Both the position numbers and the translations under genes were made by a program. From Falsiroseomonas sp046052145 (GTDB lineage: Bacteria; Pseudomonadota; Alphaproteobacteria; Acetobacterales; Acetobacteraceae), in NCBI GenBank assembly GCA_046052145.1, contig JBJOMW010000004.1, forward strand, positions 124,001 to 188,000: DNA of 64,000 bases, written 5' to 3'. The notes below the pieces were generated by a model. That model had not been told where the DNA came from. It ran no database searches and saw only the letters and a program-made list of their open reading frames with translations. The number at the start of each line of letters is the position of its first letter. Positions within the stretch are counted from its first letter, which is position 1. This document shows, piece after piece, positions 52,168-60,635 of this stretch.

Positions 52168-53370
52168 ATGCGCGTTGGATACGGCAGAGGCGCGGATCCG
52201 GTTGCGGCGGTCCGCCAGGCGGTCGCAGCGCTCGGCCCCGCCGCCACGCCGCCGGGCATTCTCCTGGCCTTCGCCGGCGGCAAGCTCGATCCCTTCGCGG
52301 TGCGCGCGGCGCTGGCCGATCGCTTCGGCCCGACGCCAGTGGTCGGCGGTTCGGCGGCGGGCGTCATCTCGCGCACAGGCACGGGCTATAGCGGCCTCGA
52401 AGTGGGGCTCGTTGCCTTCGACGACCCGGAGACGATGCCGCAGCTGGTCCGATGCGAGGGCCTCGATGGCGACGAGAAAAGCGCCGGGGCCGCGCTCGGC
52501 CTGCAGGTGCGCCACGCCGTCTCCGATCCGGCGGCCGTGCTGATGTTCTTCGACAGCGTGGCCAGCACGTCGCCGCCCCGCCTGCATGCCGCAAGTTCGA
52601 TCGTCGCCGGCTTCAATGAGGGCGCGGGCAACGCCCCGGTGACGCTGATCGGCGGCGGGATGCTGACCGACATGAACCTGACCAACGCCTGGGTCTTCGA
52701 CGGCGAGGGGGTCCGCAAGCACGCCGCAGCAGCGCTGATCTTCCCCAGCTGCGTCGAGGCAGCATCCGCAATCCTGCACGGATGCCGCCCGGTCAGCACC
52801 TTCATGGAAATCACCCGGATCGAAGGCGCGACCGTCTATGAGCTGGATGGGCAGCCGGCGCTGCCGGTGATCGAAAAGATGCTCGGCCTGCCGATCGGTG
52901 GCGCGCGGGGGGAGGAGCTGTCGCTGGTCGCAACACTCGGCCAGAAACAGGGCGATCCCTTCGCGCCCTATGACGAGAACAACTACGTCAACCGCCTGAT
53001 CCTCAGCGCGAATGCGGCAGAGGGCTCGATCACCCTGTTCGAGCCGGATTTCGAACGCGGCGCGATGGTCCAGATCATGAGCCGCGACAACGGGCTGATG
53101 CTGGATTCGGTGCGCCGCGGCGTGGCGGTGGCGAACGCCGCCGCCGCACAGCACGACGCGCTGCTCGGCCTCTATATCGACTGCGCCGGCCGGGCGAGCG
53201 CGCGCAGCGGCGCGCCTGTGGAGGAGGCGGAGCTGGTGGTGCGCGGGCTGGATGCGCGCATCCCGCTGCTTGGCTTCTATTCGGGCGTCGAGGTGGCGCC
53301 CTTTGCAGGTCAGCGCAGCCGGCCCTTGGACTGGACCGGCGTGCTGACGGTGTTACGGAGGCGACGGTGA
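52168..53370 (+). CDS. FIST domain protein (NosP-like candidate sensor)
   Basis: A 400-residue soluble protein with FIST_N (about 28-205) and FIST_C (about 220-370) domains. LLAFAGGKLDPFAVRAALADRFGPTPVVGGSAAGVIS is the FIST_N opening, LIGGGMLTDMNLTNAWVFDGEGV the central block, and GLYIDCAGRASARSG with LLGFYSGVEVAPF closes FIST_C, all read in pieces. FIST proteins sense small ligands; the NosP group binds heme and nitric oxide and is encoded next to a histidine kinase, as here. His116, 140, 185 and 204 are possible ligands, but I cannot tell whether heme binds. GGAGGCAGCGG precedes the ATG. The kinase start overlaps its stop. Confidence 0.88.
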   Translation: MRVGYGRGADPVAAVRQAVAALGPAATPPGILLAFAGGKLDPFAVRAALADRFGPTPVVGGSAAGVISRTGTGYSGLEVGLVAFDDPETMPQLVRCEGLDGDEKSAGAALGLQVRHAVSDPAAVLMFFDSVASTSPPRLHAASSIVAGFNEGAGNAPVTLIGGGMLTDMNLTNAWVFDGEGVRKHAAAALIFPSCVEAASAILHGCRPVSTFMEITRIEGATVYELDGQPALPVIEKMLGLPIGGARGEELSLVATLGQKQGDPFAPYDENNYVNRLILSANAAEGSITLFEPDFERGAMVQIMSRDNGLMLDSVRRGVAVANAAAAQHDALLGLYIDCAGRASARSGAPVEEAELVVRGLDARIPLLGFYSGVEVAPFAGQRSRPLDWTGVLTVLRRRR

Positions 53371-54755
53371 GCGAACCACGCCCGATCAATATCGGCGCGC
53401 TCGAGCGCGAGCTGACCTATTATCGGAGGGAATGCAACGAGCTTGGCGCGCGGCTGCTGCGCCTGCAGGAAGAACAGGGCCAGGCCTTCCGCGAGGCCCG
53501 GCGCAGCCGCACGGTCGCCAAGCTGATCCGGGAAGCGCATCGCCTGGCCGATCACTGCACCACGGCGGAAGAGATCAGCGCCGGCATGCTCGAAATCATC
53601 ATCGACAACACGCTCTGCGACCGCGCCGCCTTCCTGCGGCGTGAACCGGCGCCGGACGATGGCGAGATGTTCTGCGTCACCCACGCGATCGGCTTCGGCG
53701 CGGAGCGGCCGGCCGCGCCCGCCTGCGTGCCCCATGCACCAGACTTCTTCCTGACCACCTCCCGCCCGACGGAGGAGAGCCCGCCCGACGCGCTGATCGG
53801 CATTCTGCGCCTGCCCTATGTGCTCTGGGTGCATGATCGCGCTTCGGGTCACGCGCTGATCCTCGGCAACCGGTCGGAGGCGAATATCAGCCGCCCCTTC
53901 GAGGCCGCCGACCAGGAAATCGCGGAGGGCGCGCTGTCGGTCTATCTCGACGTGCTGCTGCGCAAGCAGGCGGAGGTGGAGCTGCGCACCGCCAAGGCGG
54001 CCGCGGAGGAGGCCAGCGCACAGCGCGCGCGCTTCATCGCGACACTGAGCCACGAGCTGCGTACGCCATTGAACGCCATCATCGGCTTTTCCAGCATGAT
54101 GCTGCCCGGCTCGACCTATCGCCTCACGACCTCGCAGCTGGCGGACAGCGCGCAGCAGATCAACGAGTCCGGCCGTATGCTGCTGGAGCTGATCAACGAC
54201 ATCCTCGACTATTCCTCCCTCGCGCGAGTGGCGCCGCAGCTCGCGCTGTCGTGGCAAATGGCCGAGACGCTGCTCGGCAGCCCGGTGCGGGAGCTCTCGG
54301 CGCTCGCCTTGCAGAACCAGGTCGCCCTGGAGGTGACGCCGCCCGATCCGGGGCTCGAATTGCATGTGGACCCGCTGCGCTTTCGCCAGGTGATGAACAA
54401 CCTGCTCGGCAATGCGGTGAAGTTCACCGGCAAGGGCGGGACGGTCACCGTCAGCGCCGGATTCGGCGTGGACGGCATGGCGGAGGTGACGGTGCGCGAC
54501 ACCGGCATGGGCATGCGGCCCGACGACATTCCCCGCGCGCTGGAGCCGTTCCAGCAACTCGATGGCGGGCTGGCCCGCAACTTCCCCGGCTCCGGCCTCG
54601 GGCTGCCGATCGCCAAGGGCCTGGTCGAGGCGCATGGCGGCACGCTCCGCATCGAGAGCGCCCTCGGCGAAGGCACGGCGGTGACGATCCAACTGCCCGC
54701 ATCGGCAGCGCGCCTCCGCCGCACCGCCGACCGCCAGGAGACGGCCGCGGGGTAA
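53367..54755 (+). CDS. Soluble sensor histidine kinase paired with the FIST protein
   Basis: A 462-residue kinase without membrane helices. Residues 10-50 form a coiled coil (ALERELTYYRRECNELGARL), residues about 55-195 a GAF-like input domain, then HisKA with ATLSHELRTPLNAIIGFSSMM (phospho-acceptor His229), and HATPase with N349 in MNNLLGNAVKF, the G1 box DTGMGM and the G2 box GSGLGL (408-413). The GTG at 53367 overlaps the FIST stop and has GGAGG upstream. No receiver domain is attached and no response regulator is adjacent, so an orphan HPt or regulator must receive the phosphate, as described for NahK with NosP. Confidence 0.93.
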   Translation: MSEPRPINIGALERELTYYRRECNELGARLLRLQEEQGQAFREARRSRTVAKLIREAHRLADHCTTAEEISAGMLEIIIDNTLCDRAAFLRREPAPDDGEMFCVTHAIGFGAERPAAPACVPHAPDFFLTTSRPTEESPPDALIGILRLPYVLWVHDRASGHALILGNRSEANISRPFEAADQEIAEGALSVYLDVLLRKQAEVELRTAKAAAEEASAQRARFIATLSHELRTPLNAIIGFSSMMLPGSTYRLTTSQLADSAQQINESGRMLLELINDILDYSSLARVAPQLALSWQMAETLLGSPVRELSALALQNQVALEVTPPDPGLELHVDPLRFRQVMNNLLGNAVKFTGKGGTVTVSAGFGVDGMAEVTVRDTGMGMRPDDIPRALEPFQQLDGGLARNFPGSGLGLPIAKGLVEAHGGTLRIESALGEGTAVTIQLPASAARLRRTADRQETAAG

Positions 54756-54798
54756 CCCCGCGGCCGCCCGGAGCAGGCGCGGCGGATCAGGCCGCCGT

Positions 54799-56034
54799 TC
54801 AGTCTGCGCCCTGCAACTGCGCTGTCGGTCGGTCGGTCGCAGTTCCGTGAGCGCGGCCGATCGTCGCCGGCGCCGTGGCCGCCAGGCTCTCCAGGCAGCG
54901 GTCCACCGCAGCGATCAGGCCCCAGCTTTCGAAGTACCCCGCCGGATAGCCGGGGGAGCCCGCTTCCAGGTCGCCCTGGCGCGCATGGATGTAGCTGGTC
55001 CATTTCCGGGACGCGGGCTTGCGGTGGTGGAAGTCATGGCAGGGCGCATCGCCCACCAGCACGAAGAGCCTGACGAATAGATGCACCGTCAGCATCTCCG
55101 CCCACCACAAGGTCCAGGCCGCGAAGCCTTCCAGCGTGCCGGCGCGCGCCAATGGCGGCTGGCGGCCGGGGAAGACGCCATAGGTCGCATGCGCGACGAA
55201 ATCCCTGTCGCGCGCGGCGATATGGTGCGGTTCGGGGAAGCCATGCTCGACGATGATGCGCCCGACGGTCGCGATCTGCAGCAGGATCGTCAGCGGCAGC
55301 ACCCAGGCCAGCAGGAACAGCCAGAACGTCCCGGTGGCGAGCGTCGCGGCCAGCATCGCTGCCCAGGCGCCGCGCGCCATCAGGTCATGCTCGCGGTCGC
55401 CGCTGAACATGGCCGATTTGATGCGCCGCGACAGGAAGGCCCAGTGGAAGCCGGGCGAGACGAGCCGCAGCAGCATCCGCCGCCACAACTCCCGCTTGGG
55501 CAGGCCTGCCTCAAGCCCGAGCAGGCCGAGCACGAAATCGGCGAACTCGTCTTCCTCCGTCAGCAGCTTCCGGGCGCTGTGGTGCAGCATGTGTTCGCGC
55601 TGGTAGTCGTCGAAGCGCTTGAACAGGAAGAAGGCCGAGATGATGCGGCCGGCGCGGCGGTTCGCCTCGCGCGTCGCGAAGACGGTGCCGTGCGAGCAAT
55701 GGTGGAAGATCACCACCTGGAACAGGCCAAGCCCGCAGCAGGTGAAGGTGAGGCCGAGCGGCACCAGCAGCCAGGCCGCGAGCGGCGGCGCGGCCAGCAG
55801 GAAGGGCAGCACCGTCAGCGCCACGCCGGCCAGCAGCCAGGCGATCGAGCCGATCACATAGGAGATCGCGCTGCGCTGCGGCGCCACCTCGCCCGGTGCA
55901 GGGCGGGCGGTGAGCCAGGTGAGGAAGGACTGCACGACACGCGGCAGGCGTGCAGCCATCGCCTCGCGCGGGTTGGGGTCTGCAAGGGACAGGGCCGAGG
56001 GGCGCTCGGCGGCGTGTGGGGGCTGAACGAGCAT
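54799..56034 (-). CDS. Membrane fatty-acid desaturase family protein
   Basis: A 411-residue di-iron membrane desaturase or hydroxylase. Three histidine boxes are clear: HHCSH (111-115), HMLHH (148-152) and HDFHH (333-337). They are set in an array of hydrophobic helices (SYVIGSIAWLLAGVALTVLPFLL and following). Desaturases, lipid hydroxylases and carotenoid ketolases share this layout; the fatty_acid_desaturase group is the closest. The ATG at 56034 has AAAAGGAT upstream. It ends 43 bp from the kinase stop, converging with it. Confidence 0.9.
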   Translation of the reverse strand: MLVQPPHAAERPSALSLADPNPREAMAARLPRVVQSFLTWLTARPAPGEVAPQRSAISYVIGSIAWLLAGVALTVLPFLLAAPPLAAWLLVPLGLTFTCCGLGLFQVVIFHHCSHGTVFATREANRRAGRIISAFFLFKRFDDYQREHMLHHSARKLLTEEDEFADFVLGLLGLEAGLPKRELWRRMLLRLVSPGFHWAFLSRRIKSAMFSGDREHDLMARGAWAAMLAATLATGTFWLFLLAWVLPLTILLQIATVGRIIVEHGFPEPHHIAARDRDFVAHATYGVFPGRQPPLARAGTLEGFAAWTLWWAEMLTVHLFVRLFVLVGDAPCHDFHHRKPASRKWTSYIHARQGDLEAGSPGYPAGYFESWGLIAAVDRCLESLAATAPATIGRAHGTATDRPTAQLQGAD

Positions 56035-56376
56035 GGTCGCGGATCCTTTTGTTCCGATCGAGACGCCGGACCTCGCACCACGGGCGCAGGGCCGGGGCCG
56101 CCTCGAGCCGTTTTGGCAACGATCCGGACTTTAAACCAATGGGTGTGATCGCGCTGCCATTTTGAACCTTAGGTTGGGTTCTGCGGCGCCAACGCGCTCT
56201 TTTGGCTCGGTTTTCCCTAGCCTCCCACCGCCATGCCCATCCGCGGACGAGCAGCATTTTTCATGGTAAGTTACGGTTGCGGCATAAAATTTCTTCTCGC
56301 CCGAGCCCTGCCGTGAGCGCTGCTGCGCCGCAGACCCCGGCGCCCAGACCGGCGCGAGAAGAAAGAAGGCGCGTGC
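56035..56376. other. Intergenic region upstream of the desaturase
   Basis: A 342-bp gap between the desaturase start and the urtE stop, on the same strand. It is less GC-rich than its surroundings, with AT-rich patches at about 56127-56165 and 56253-56295 (for example CATTTTTCATGG and ATAAAATTTCTTC). It should contain the desaturase promoter and the end of the urt transcript, but I found neither a convincing -35/-10 pair nor a terminator. No coding frame of any credibility. Confidence 0.45.
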
Positions 56377-57072
56377 CTAGACGGTCAGCAGCTTCCGCAC
56401 CGCCGCCTCGTCCAGCGTTGCCGCAGCGCCGGACATGGCGACCTCGCCCCGCACCATCACGGCGATGCTGTCCGCCAATTCGCGCGCGAAGTCGTAATAC
56501 TGCTCGACCAGCACCACCGCCATGCCGCGGTCGCGCGCCAGGTGGCGGATGACGCGCGCGATGTCCTTGATGACGGAGGGCTGGATCCCCTCCGTCGGCT
56601 CATCGAGGATCAGCAGCCGCGGCCGGGCGCAGAGCGCGCGCGCAATCGCCAATTGCTGCTGCTGCCCGCCCGACAGGTCACCGCCCCGCCGGCGCAGGAA
56701 CTGGCGCAGGATGGGGAAGAGATCGAAGACCTCGCTATCCACCTTCGACCCGCGCGGCGCGGCGGCCAGCGCCGTCTCCAGATTCTCCTGCACGGTCAGG
56801 AAGGGGAAGATCTCCCGCCCCTGCGGCACATAGCCAAGGCCGGCGCGGGCGCGTTCGGCGGGCGGCAGCGCCGTGATGTCGCGCCCTTCCCAGACGATCC
56901 GCCCGGCCTGCACACGCTCGATCCCCATGATCGCCCGCAGCAGCGACGACTTGCCGACGCCGTTGCGCCCGAGCACGGCCGTCACCTTCCCCGCCTCGGC
57001 CCGCAGCGATACGCCGCGGAGGCAGCGGCTGGCGCCGTAGGACAGGTCAATCTCCGCGACGTCCAGCATCAT
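56377..57072 (-). CDS. urtE: Urea ABC transporter ATP-binding protein UrtE
   Basis: One of two ATPases of the urea importer, 231 residues. Walker A GRNGVGKS (35-42), signature LSGGQ (133-137) and Walker B LLILDEP (153-159) are intact, and LDEPTEGIQPSVIKDI is diagnostic of UrtE rather than LivF. The C-terminus reads EAAVRKLLTV. Last gene of the urtABCDE operon, overlapping urtD by 4 bp. Confidence 0.95.
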   Translation of the reverse strand: MMLDVAEIDLSYGASRCLRGVSLRAEAGKVTAVLGRNGVGKSSLLRAIMGIERVQAGRIVWEGRDITALPPAERARAGLGYVPQGREIFPFLTVQENLETALAAAPRGSKVDSEVFDLFPILRQFLRRRGGDLSGGQQQQLAIARALCARPRLLILDEPTEGIQPSVIKDIARVIRHLARDRGMAVVLVEQYYDFARELADSIAVMVRGEVAMSGAAATLDEAAVRKLLTV

Positions 57073-57806
57073 CGCCCCAGATAGACTTCAACGACGCGCT
57101 GGTCGTTCTGCACATGGTCGATCGAGCCTTCCGACAGCACCGATCCCTCATGCAGCACGGTGACGCGACAATTCAGGGCGCGCACGAACTCGAGGTCGTG
57201 CTCCACCACCACCACGCTGCGCCGGCCTGCGATGCGCGCGAGCAGCGCCGCCGTGTGCTCGGTCTCGGCATCCGTCATGCCCGCGACCGGCTCGTCCACC
57301 AGCAGCAGGTCGGGGTCCTGCATCAGCAGCATCCCGATCTCGAGCCATTGCCGCTGCCCGTGGGAGAGGATGCCCGCGGCGTCCAGAGCCCGCTCCGTCA
57401 GGCCGATCTCCTCGAGCGTCGCTGCGATCCGCGCCTTCGCCTCGCCGGTTAGGGCCCAGCGCAGGCAGGAGAGCGGATCGCGCGGCGCCTTCAGCGCCAG
57501 CTCCAGGTTCTCGAACACGGTCAGCGCGTCGAAGACGGTCGGCTTCTGGAATTTGCGCCCGATGCCGAGATTGGCGATCGCCGCCTCATCCATGCGGGTC
57601 AGGTCGCGGTCGCCGAAGCTGACCGTGCCGGCGGTGAGGCGCGTCTTGCCCGTGATGACGTCCATCATCGTGGTCTTGCCTGCGCCGTTCGGCCCGATCA
57701 CCGCGCGCAGCTCGCCGGGATCCACCACCAGCGCCAGGTTGTTCAGCGCCCGGAACCCGTCGAAGACGACCGAGACGCCGTCGAGGTAAAGCCGCCGCCC
57801 CTTCAT
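57069..57806 (-). CDS. urtD: Urea ABC transporter ATP-binding protein UrtD
   Basis: The second ATPase, 245 residues. DGVSVVFDGFRALNNL then GPNGAGKT (38-45) form the N-terminal half. IGRKFQKPTVFDALTVFENLELAL and LSHGQRQWLEIGMLL, where the signature is LSHGQ instead of LSGGQ, are the normal UrtD variants. LLLVDEPVAGMTDAET and VVEHDLEFVR follow. The ATG at 57806 overlaps urtC by 4 bp. Confidence 0.95.
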   Translation of the reverse strand: MKGRRLYLDGVSVVFDGFRALNNLALVVDPGELRAVIGPNGAGKTTMMDVITGKTRLTAGTVSFGDRDLTRMDEAAIANLGIGRKFQKPTVFDALTVFENLELALKAPRDPLSCLRWALTGEAKARIAATLEEIGLTERALDAAGILSHGQRQWLEIGMLLMQDPDLLLVDEPVAGMTDAETEHTAALLARIAGRRSVVVVEHDLEFVRALNCRVTVLHEGSVLSEGSIDHVQNDQRVVEVYLGR

Positions 57807-58900
57807 CGCCGGACCCTCTGGAAGAGGCCGATCAGACCTTTCGGCAGGAACAGCGTGACCGCGACGAACAACCCGCCGAGGACGAACAGCCAGAGATCCG
57901 GCGCCGCGCTGGTCAGCCAGGTCTTGAGTCCGTTCACGCTGAAGGCGCCGAGGATCGCACCGATCAGCGTGCCGCGCCCGCCCACCGCCACCCAGACCAC
58001 CGCCTCGATCGAGTTGCCGGGGCTGAACTCGCCGGGGTTGATGATGCCGACCTGCGGCACGTAGAGCGCACCCGCCAGCCCCGCCATCATCGCCGACAGC
58101 ACGAAGGCAAAGAGCTTGTGGCTGGTGACCGAATAGCCAAGGAAGCGCACCCGGCTTTCGGCATCGCGGATCGCCGTCAGCACGCGGCCATATTTGGTGC
58201 CGGTCAGCCAGCGGCAGAGCAGGTAGCAACCGACTAGCGCGAGGAGGGAGGCGTAGAAGAGCGCGCCCCGCGCGAAGGGCGTGTTCAGCGGCATCCCCAG
58301 CAGCTCCTTGAAGTCGGTGAAGCCGTTATTGCCGCCGAACCCCATGTCGTTGCGGAAGAAGGCCAGCATCAGCGCATAGGTCATCGCCTGCGTGATGATG
58401 GAGAGATAGACGCCGGTGATCCGGCTGCGGAAGCAGAGCAGGCCGAGCACGAAGGCCAGCAGCCCTGGCACCAGCAGCACCATCAGCAGTGCGAAGGCGA
58501 AACTGTCGAAGCCAAGCCAGTACCAGGGCAGCTCCTGATAGCCGAGGAACACCATGAAGTCCGGCAGCACCGGATGGCCATAGACGCCGCGCGGCCCGAT
58601 CAGCCGCATCAGGTGCATACCCATCGTATAGCCACCCAGCGCGAAGAAGGCGCCATGGCCGAGCGAGAGGATGCCCGCATAGCCCCAGGCGAGGTCGAGC
58701 GAGAGAGCGAGGATCGCGAAGCAGATCCACTTGCCCGTCACGCTCACCAGGAAGTCGGAGACATGCAGTGCATGGTCCTGCGGGAGCTGGTTGAGCAGCG
58801 GGAACGCCGCGAGCACCAGCACCGCGGCCAGCAATGCCGCCCGCAGCCCGAGCCGGAGGCGCGAGACGCCGGGCGCCCCGGGAAGCGTAGAGACACTCAT
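57803..58900 (-). CDS. urtC: Urea ABC transporter permease UrtC
   Basis: A 365-residue permease with about nine helices. LALSLDLAWGYAGILSLGHGAFFALGGY contains the GHGAFFALGGY motif of the LivM/UrtC group, and RFLGYSVTSHKLFAFVLSAMMAGLAGALYVPQVGIINP is the conserved coupling region. UrtC pairs with UrtB to form the urea pore. It overlaps both neighbours by 4 bp. Confidence 0.95.
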   Translation of the reverse strand: MSVSTLPGAPGVSRLRLGLRAALLAAVLVLAAFPLLNQLPQDHALHVSDFLVSVTGKWICFAILALSLDLAWGYAGILSLGHGAFFALGGYTMGMHLMRLIGPRGVYGHPVLPDFMVFLGYQELPWYWLGFDSFAFALLMVLLVPGLLAFVLGLLCFRSRITGVYLSIITQAMTYALMLAFFRNDMGFGGNNGFTDFKELLGMPLNTPFARGALFYASLLALVGCYLLCRWLTGTKYGRVLTAIRDAESRVRFLGYSVTSHKLFAFVLSAMMAGLAGALYVPQVGIINPGEFSPGNSIEAVVWVAVGGRGTLIGAILGAFSVNGLKTWLTSAAPDLWLFVLGGLFVAVTLFLPKGLIGLFQRVRR

Positions 58901-60471
58901 GCCTCCGCCGCCCTGCCCTTCTGCGCGAACAGCCCGCGCGGTCGGCGCTGGATGAACAGCATGATCGCCACCAGCACCGCCACCTTGGCCAGCACCGCGC
59001 CGATCCAGGGCTCCATGACCTTGTTCAGCAGGCCAAGCCCGAAGGCGCCAATCAGCGTCCCCGCCAGGCTGCCGACGCCGCCGAACACCACCACCAGGAA
59101 GCAGTCGATGATGTAGCCCGTGCCGAGATTGGGCGAGACATTGTCGATCTGGCTGAGCGCGACCCCCGCGATACCCGCAAGCCCCGAGCCGAAGGCGAAG
59201 GTCAGCGCGTCCACGCGCCCGGTGCGGATGCCCATCGCGGCCGCGATGGGCCGGCGCTGCGTCACCGCGCGCATCTCAAGCCCGAAGCGCGTGAAGCGGA
59301 TCGCCAGCACCACCAGCAGCAGCACCACCAGGCTGAAGGCCAGGATCCACAGCCGGTTCTGCGTCACCGGGATGTCCCCCGGCAGCATCAGCGTGCCCTG
59401 CATCCAGGCCGGGCTCAGCACTTCCCTGTTCTGCGCGCCGAAAATCAGGCGCACCGCCTGCTGGATCATCATGCCGACGCCGAAGGTCAGCAGCAGCGTC
59501 TCCAGCGGGCGGCCATAGAGATAGCGGATCAGCCCGCGCTCCATCGCCGCGCCGATCAGCGCGGTCACCAGGAAGGCCGCCGGCACGGATAGCGGCAGTG
59601 ACCAGGGGGCCAGCCAAGGGATGTCGCGCGTCAGCTCCTGCACGACGAAGGTCGTGTAGGCGCCGAGCATCACGAATTCCCCATGCGCCATGTTGATCAC
59701 GCCCATGACGCCGAAGGTGACCGCGAGGCCAAGCGCCGCCAGCAGCAGCACCGAGCCGAGCGAGAGCCCCTGGAAGGTCGTCTCCACCCCACGGCGGACC
59801 GCGAGCCGCCGGTCGATGGCCGCAACCGCCGCCTCGATCTCCGCGGTCAGCTCCGGCGTGCGGCTGCGGTTCTCCAGCAGGACGGAGCGCGCCTCCGGCA
59901 GCGCGGAAAGGCTTAGCGCCGCAATGCCTGTGCGCTTCGCCTCCACATCGTCGGAGACGAGGCGGGAGGCCGCGAGCGCCAGCGCCATGCGGTCGCGGAT
60001 GCGCGGCACCGTCTCGCGCGCCAGCGCGGCTTCCAGGAGGGGGATGTTCTCAGCGCTGCGGGTACGGAAGACGCCCTCCGCCGCGGCCAGCCGCTCGGCG
60101 GGATCGGGCGAGACGATCTGCAACCGCCCGAGCGCGCCGCGCAGCGCCACGCGCACACGGTTGTTGATGTTGACCCGCTGCGGCTCGGGGCTTGGCGCTT
60201 CCACCACGGCGCCGGTCGCGGCGTCCATAAGCGTCGTGCCGTCGCGGACCACCAGCGCGCCATCGGCGCGGCGGAGCAGCCGCCCATCGGAGAGCGCGCG
60301 CAGCACCGGAATGGCACGCGGGTCGCCGGCCGCGCCCAGGCGCTCCACGGCTTCGACCTGCGCGGCAAAGCCGCCGCCGAGGCCCGGCAGGGCGGTGACG
60401 AAGGCATCCTGTGCCCGCGCCGGAAGCCCGGCGGTGAGCAGCAGCAGAAGAAGAACGAAGACGCGTGCCAT
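58897..60471 (-). CDS. urtB: Urea ABC transporter permease UrtB
   Basis: A 524-residue protein with a signal-like N-terminus (VFVLLLLLLTAGLPARAQ), a soluble region of about 200 residues with HEAT-like repeats (RAIPVLRALSDGRL, NIPLLEAALARE), and a LivH-like permease domain (about 235-524) starting LAALGLAVTFGVMGVINMAHGEFVMLGAYTTFV, read in pieces. This composite layout is normal for UrtB. I use the ATG at 60471; the 164-bp gap to urtA holds a palindromic repeat. Confidence 0.93.
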   Translation of the reverse strand: MARVFVLLLLLLTAGLPARAQDAFVTALPGLGGGFAAQVEAVERLGAAGDPRAIPVLRALSDGRLLRRADGALVVRDGTTLMDAATGAVVEAPSPEPQRVNINNRVRVALRGALGRLQIVSPDPAERLAAAEGVFRTRSAENIPLLEAALARETVPRIRDRMALALAASRLVSDDVEAKRTGIAALSLSALPEARSVLLENRSRTPELTAEIEAAVAAIDRRLAVRRGVETTFQGLSLGSVLLLAALGLAVTFGVMGVINMAHGEFVMLGAYTTFVVQELTRDIPWLAPWSLPLSVPAAFLVTALIGAAMERGLIRYLYGRPLETLLLTFGVGMMIQQAVRLIFGAQNREVLSPAWMQGTLMLPGDIPVTQNRLWILAFSLVVLLLVVLAIRFTRFGLEMRAVTQRRPIAAAMGIRTGRVDALTFAFGSGLAGIAGVALSQIDNVSPNLGTGYIIDCFLVVVFGGVGSLAGTLIGAFGLGLLNKVMEPWIGAVLAKVAVLVAIMLFIQRRPRGLFAQKGRAAEA

Positions 60472-60502
60472 GACCGCCTGTGATGCGAATGCTGCAACCT
60501 TG

Positions 60503-60624
60503 CCTCTCCCGCCCGGCGGGAGAGGGTCGGGGCAAGGGCGGTTCAGGCCCGAGCCGCGCCGCGGAGAACGGCGCAGGGTCTGCACCCCCTCACCCGACCC
60601 TCTCCCCCGGGATAGGGGAGAGGG
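60503..60624. repeat. Nested palindromic intergenic element between urtA and urtB
   Basis: CCTCTCCCGC and GCGGGAGAGG form a hairpin at 60503-60525, CCCTCTCCCC and GGGGAGAGGG one at 60598-60624, and the longer GAGAGGGTCGGG (60521-60532) pairs with CCCGACCCTCTC (60593-60604). The result is two small hairpins nested in a larger inverted repeat, resembling the CCTCTCCC-type repeats scattered in many proteobacterial genomes. Confidence 0.75.
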
Positions 60625-60635
60625 CAGCGACAGCC

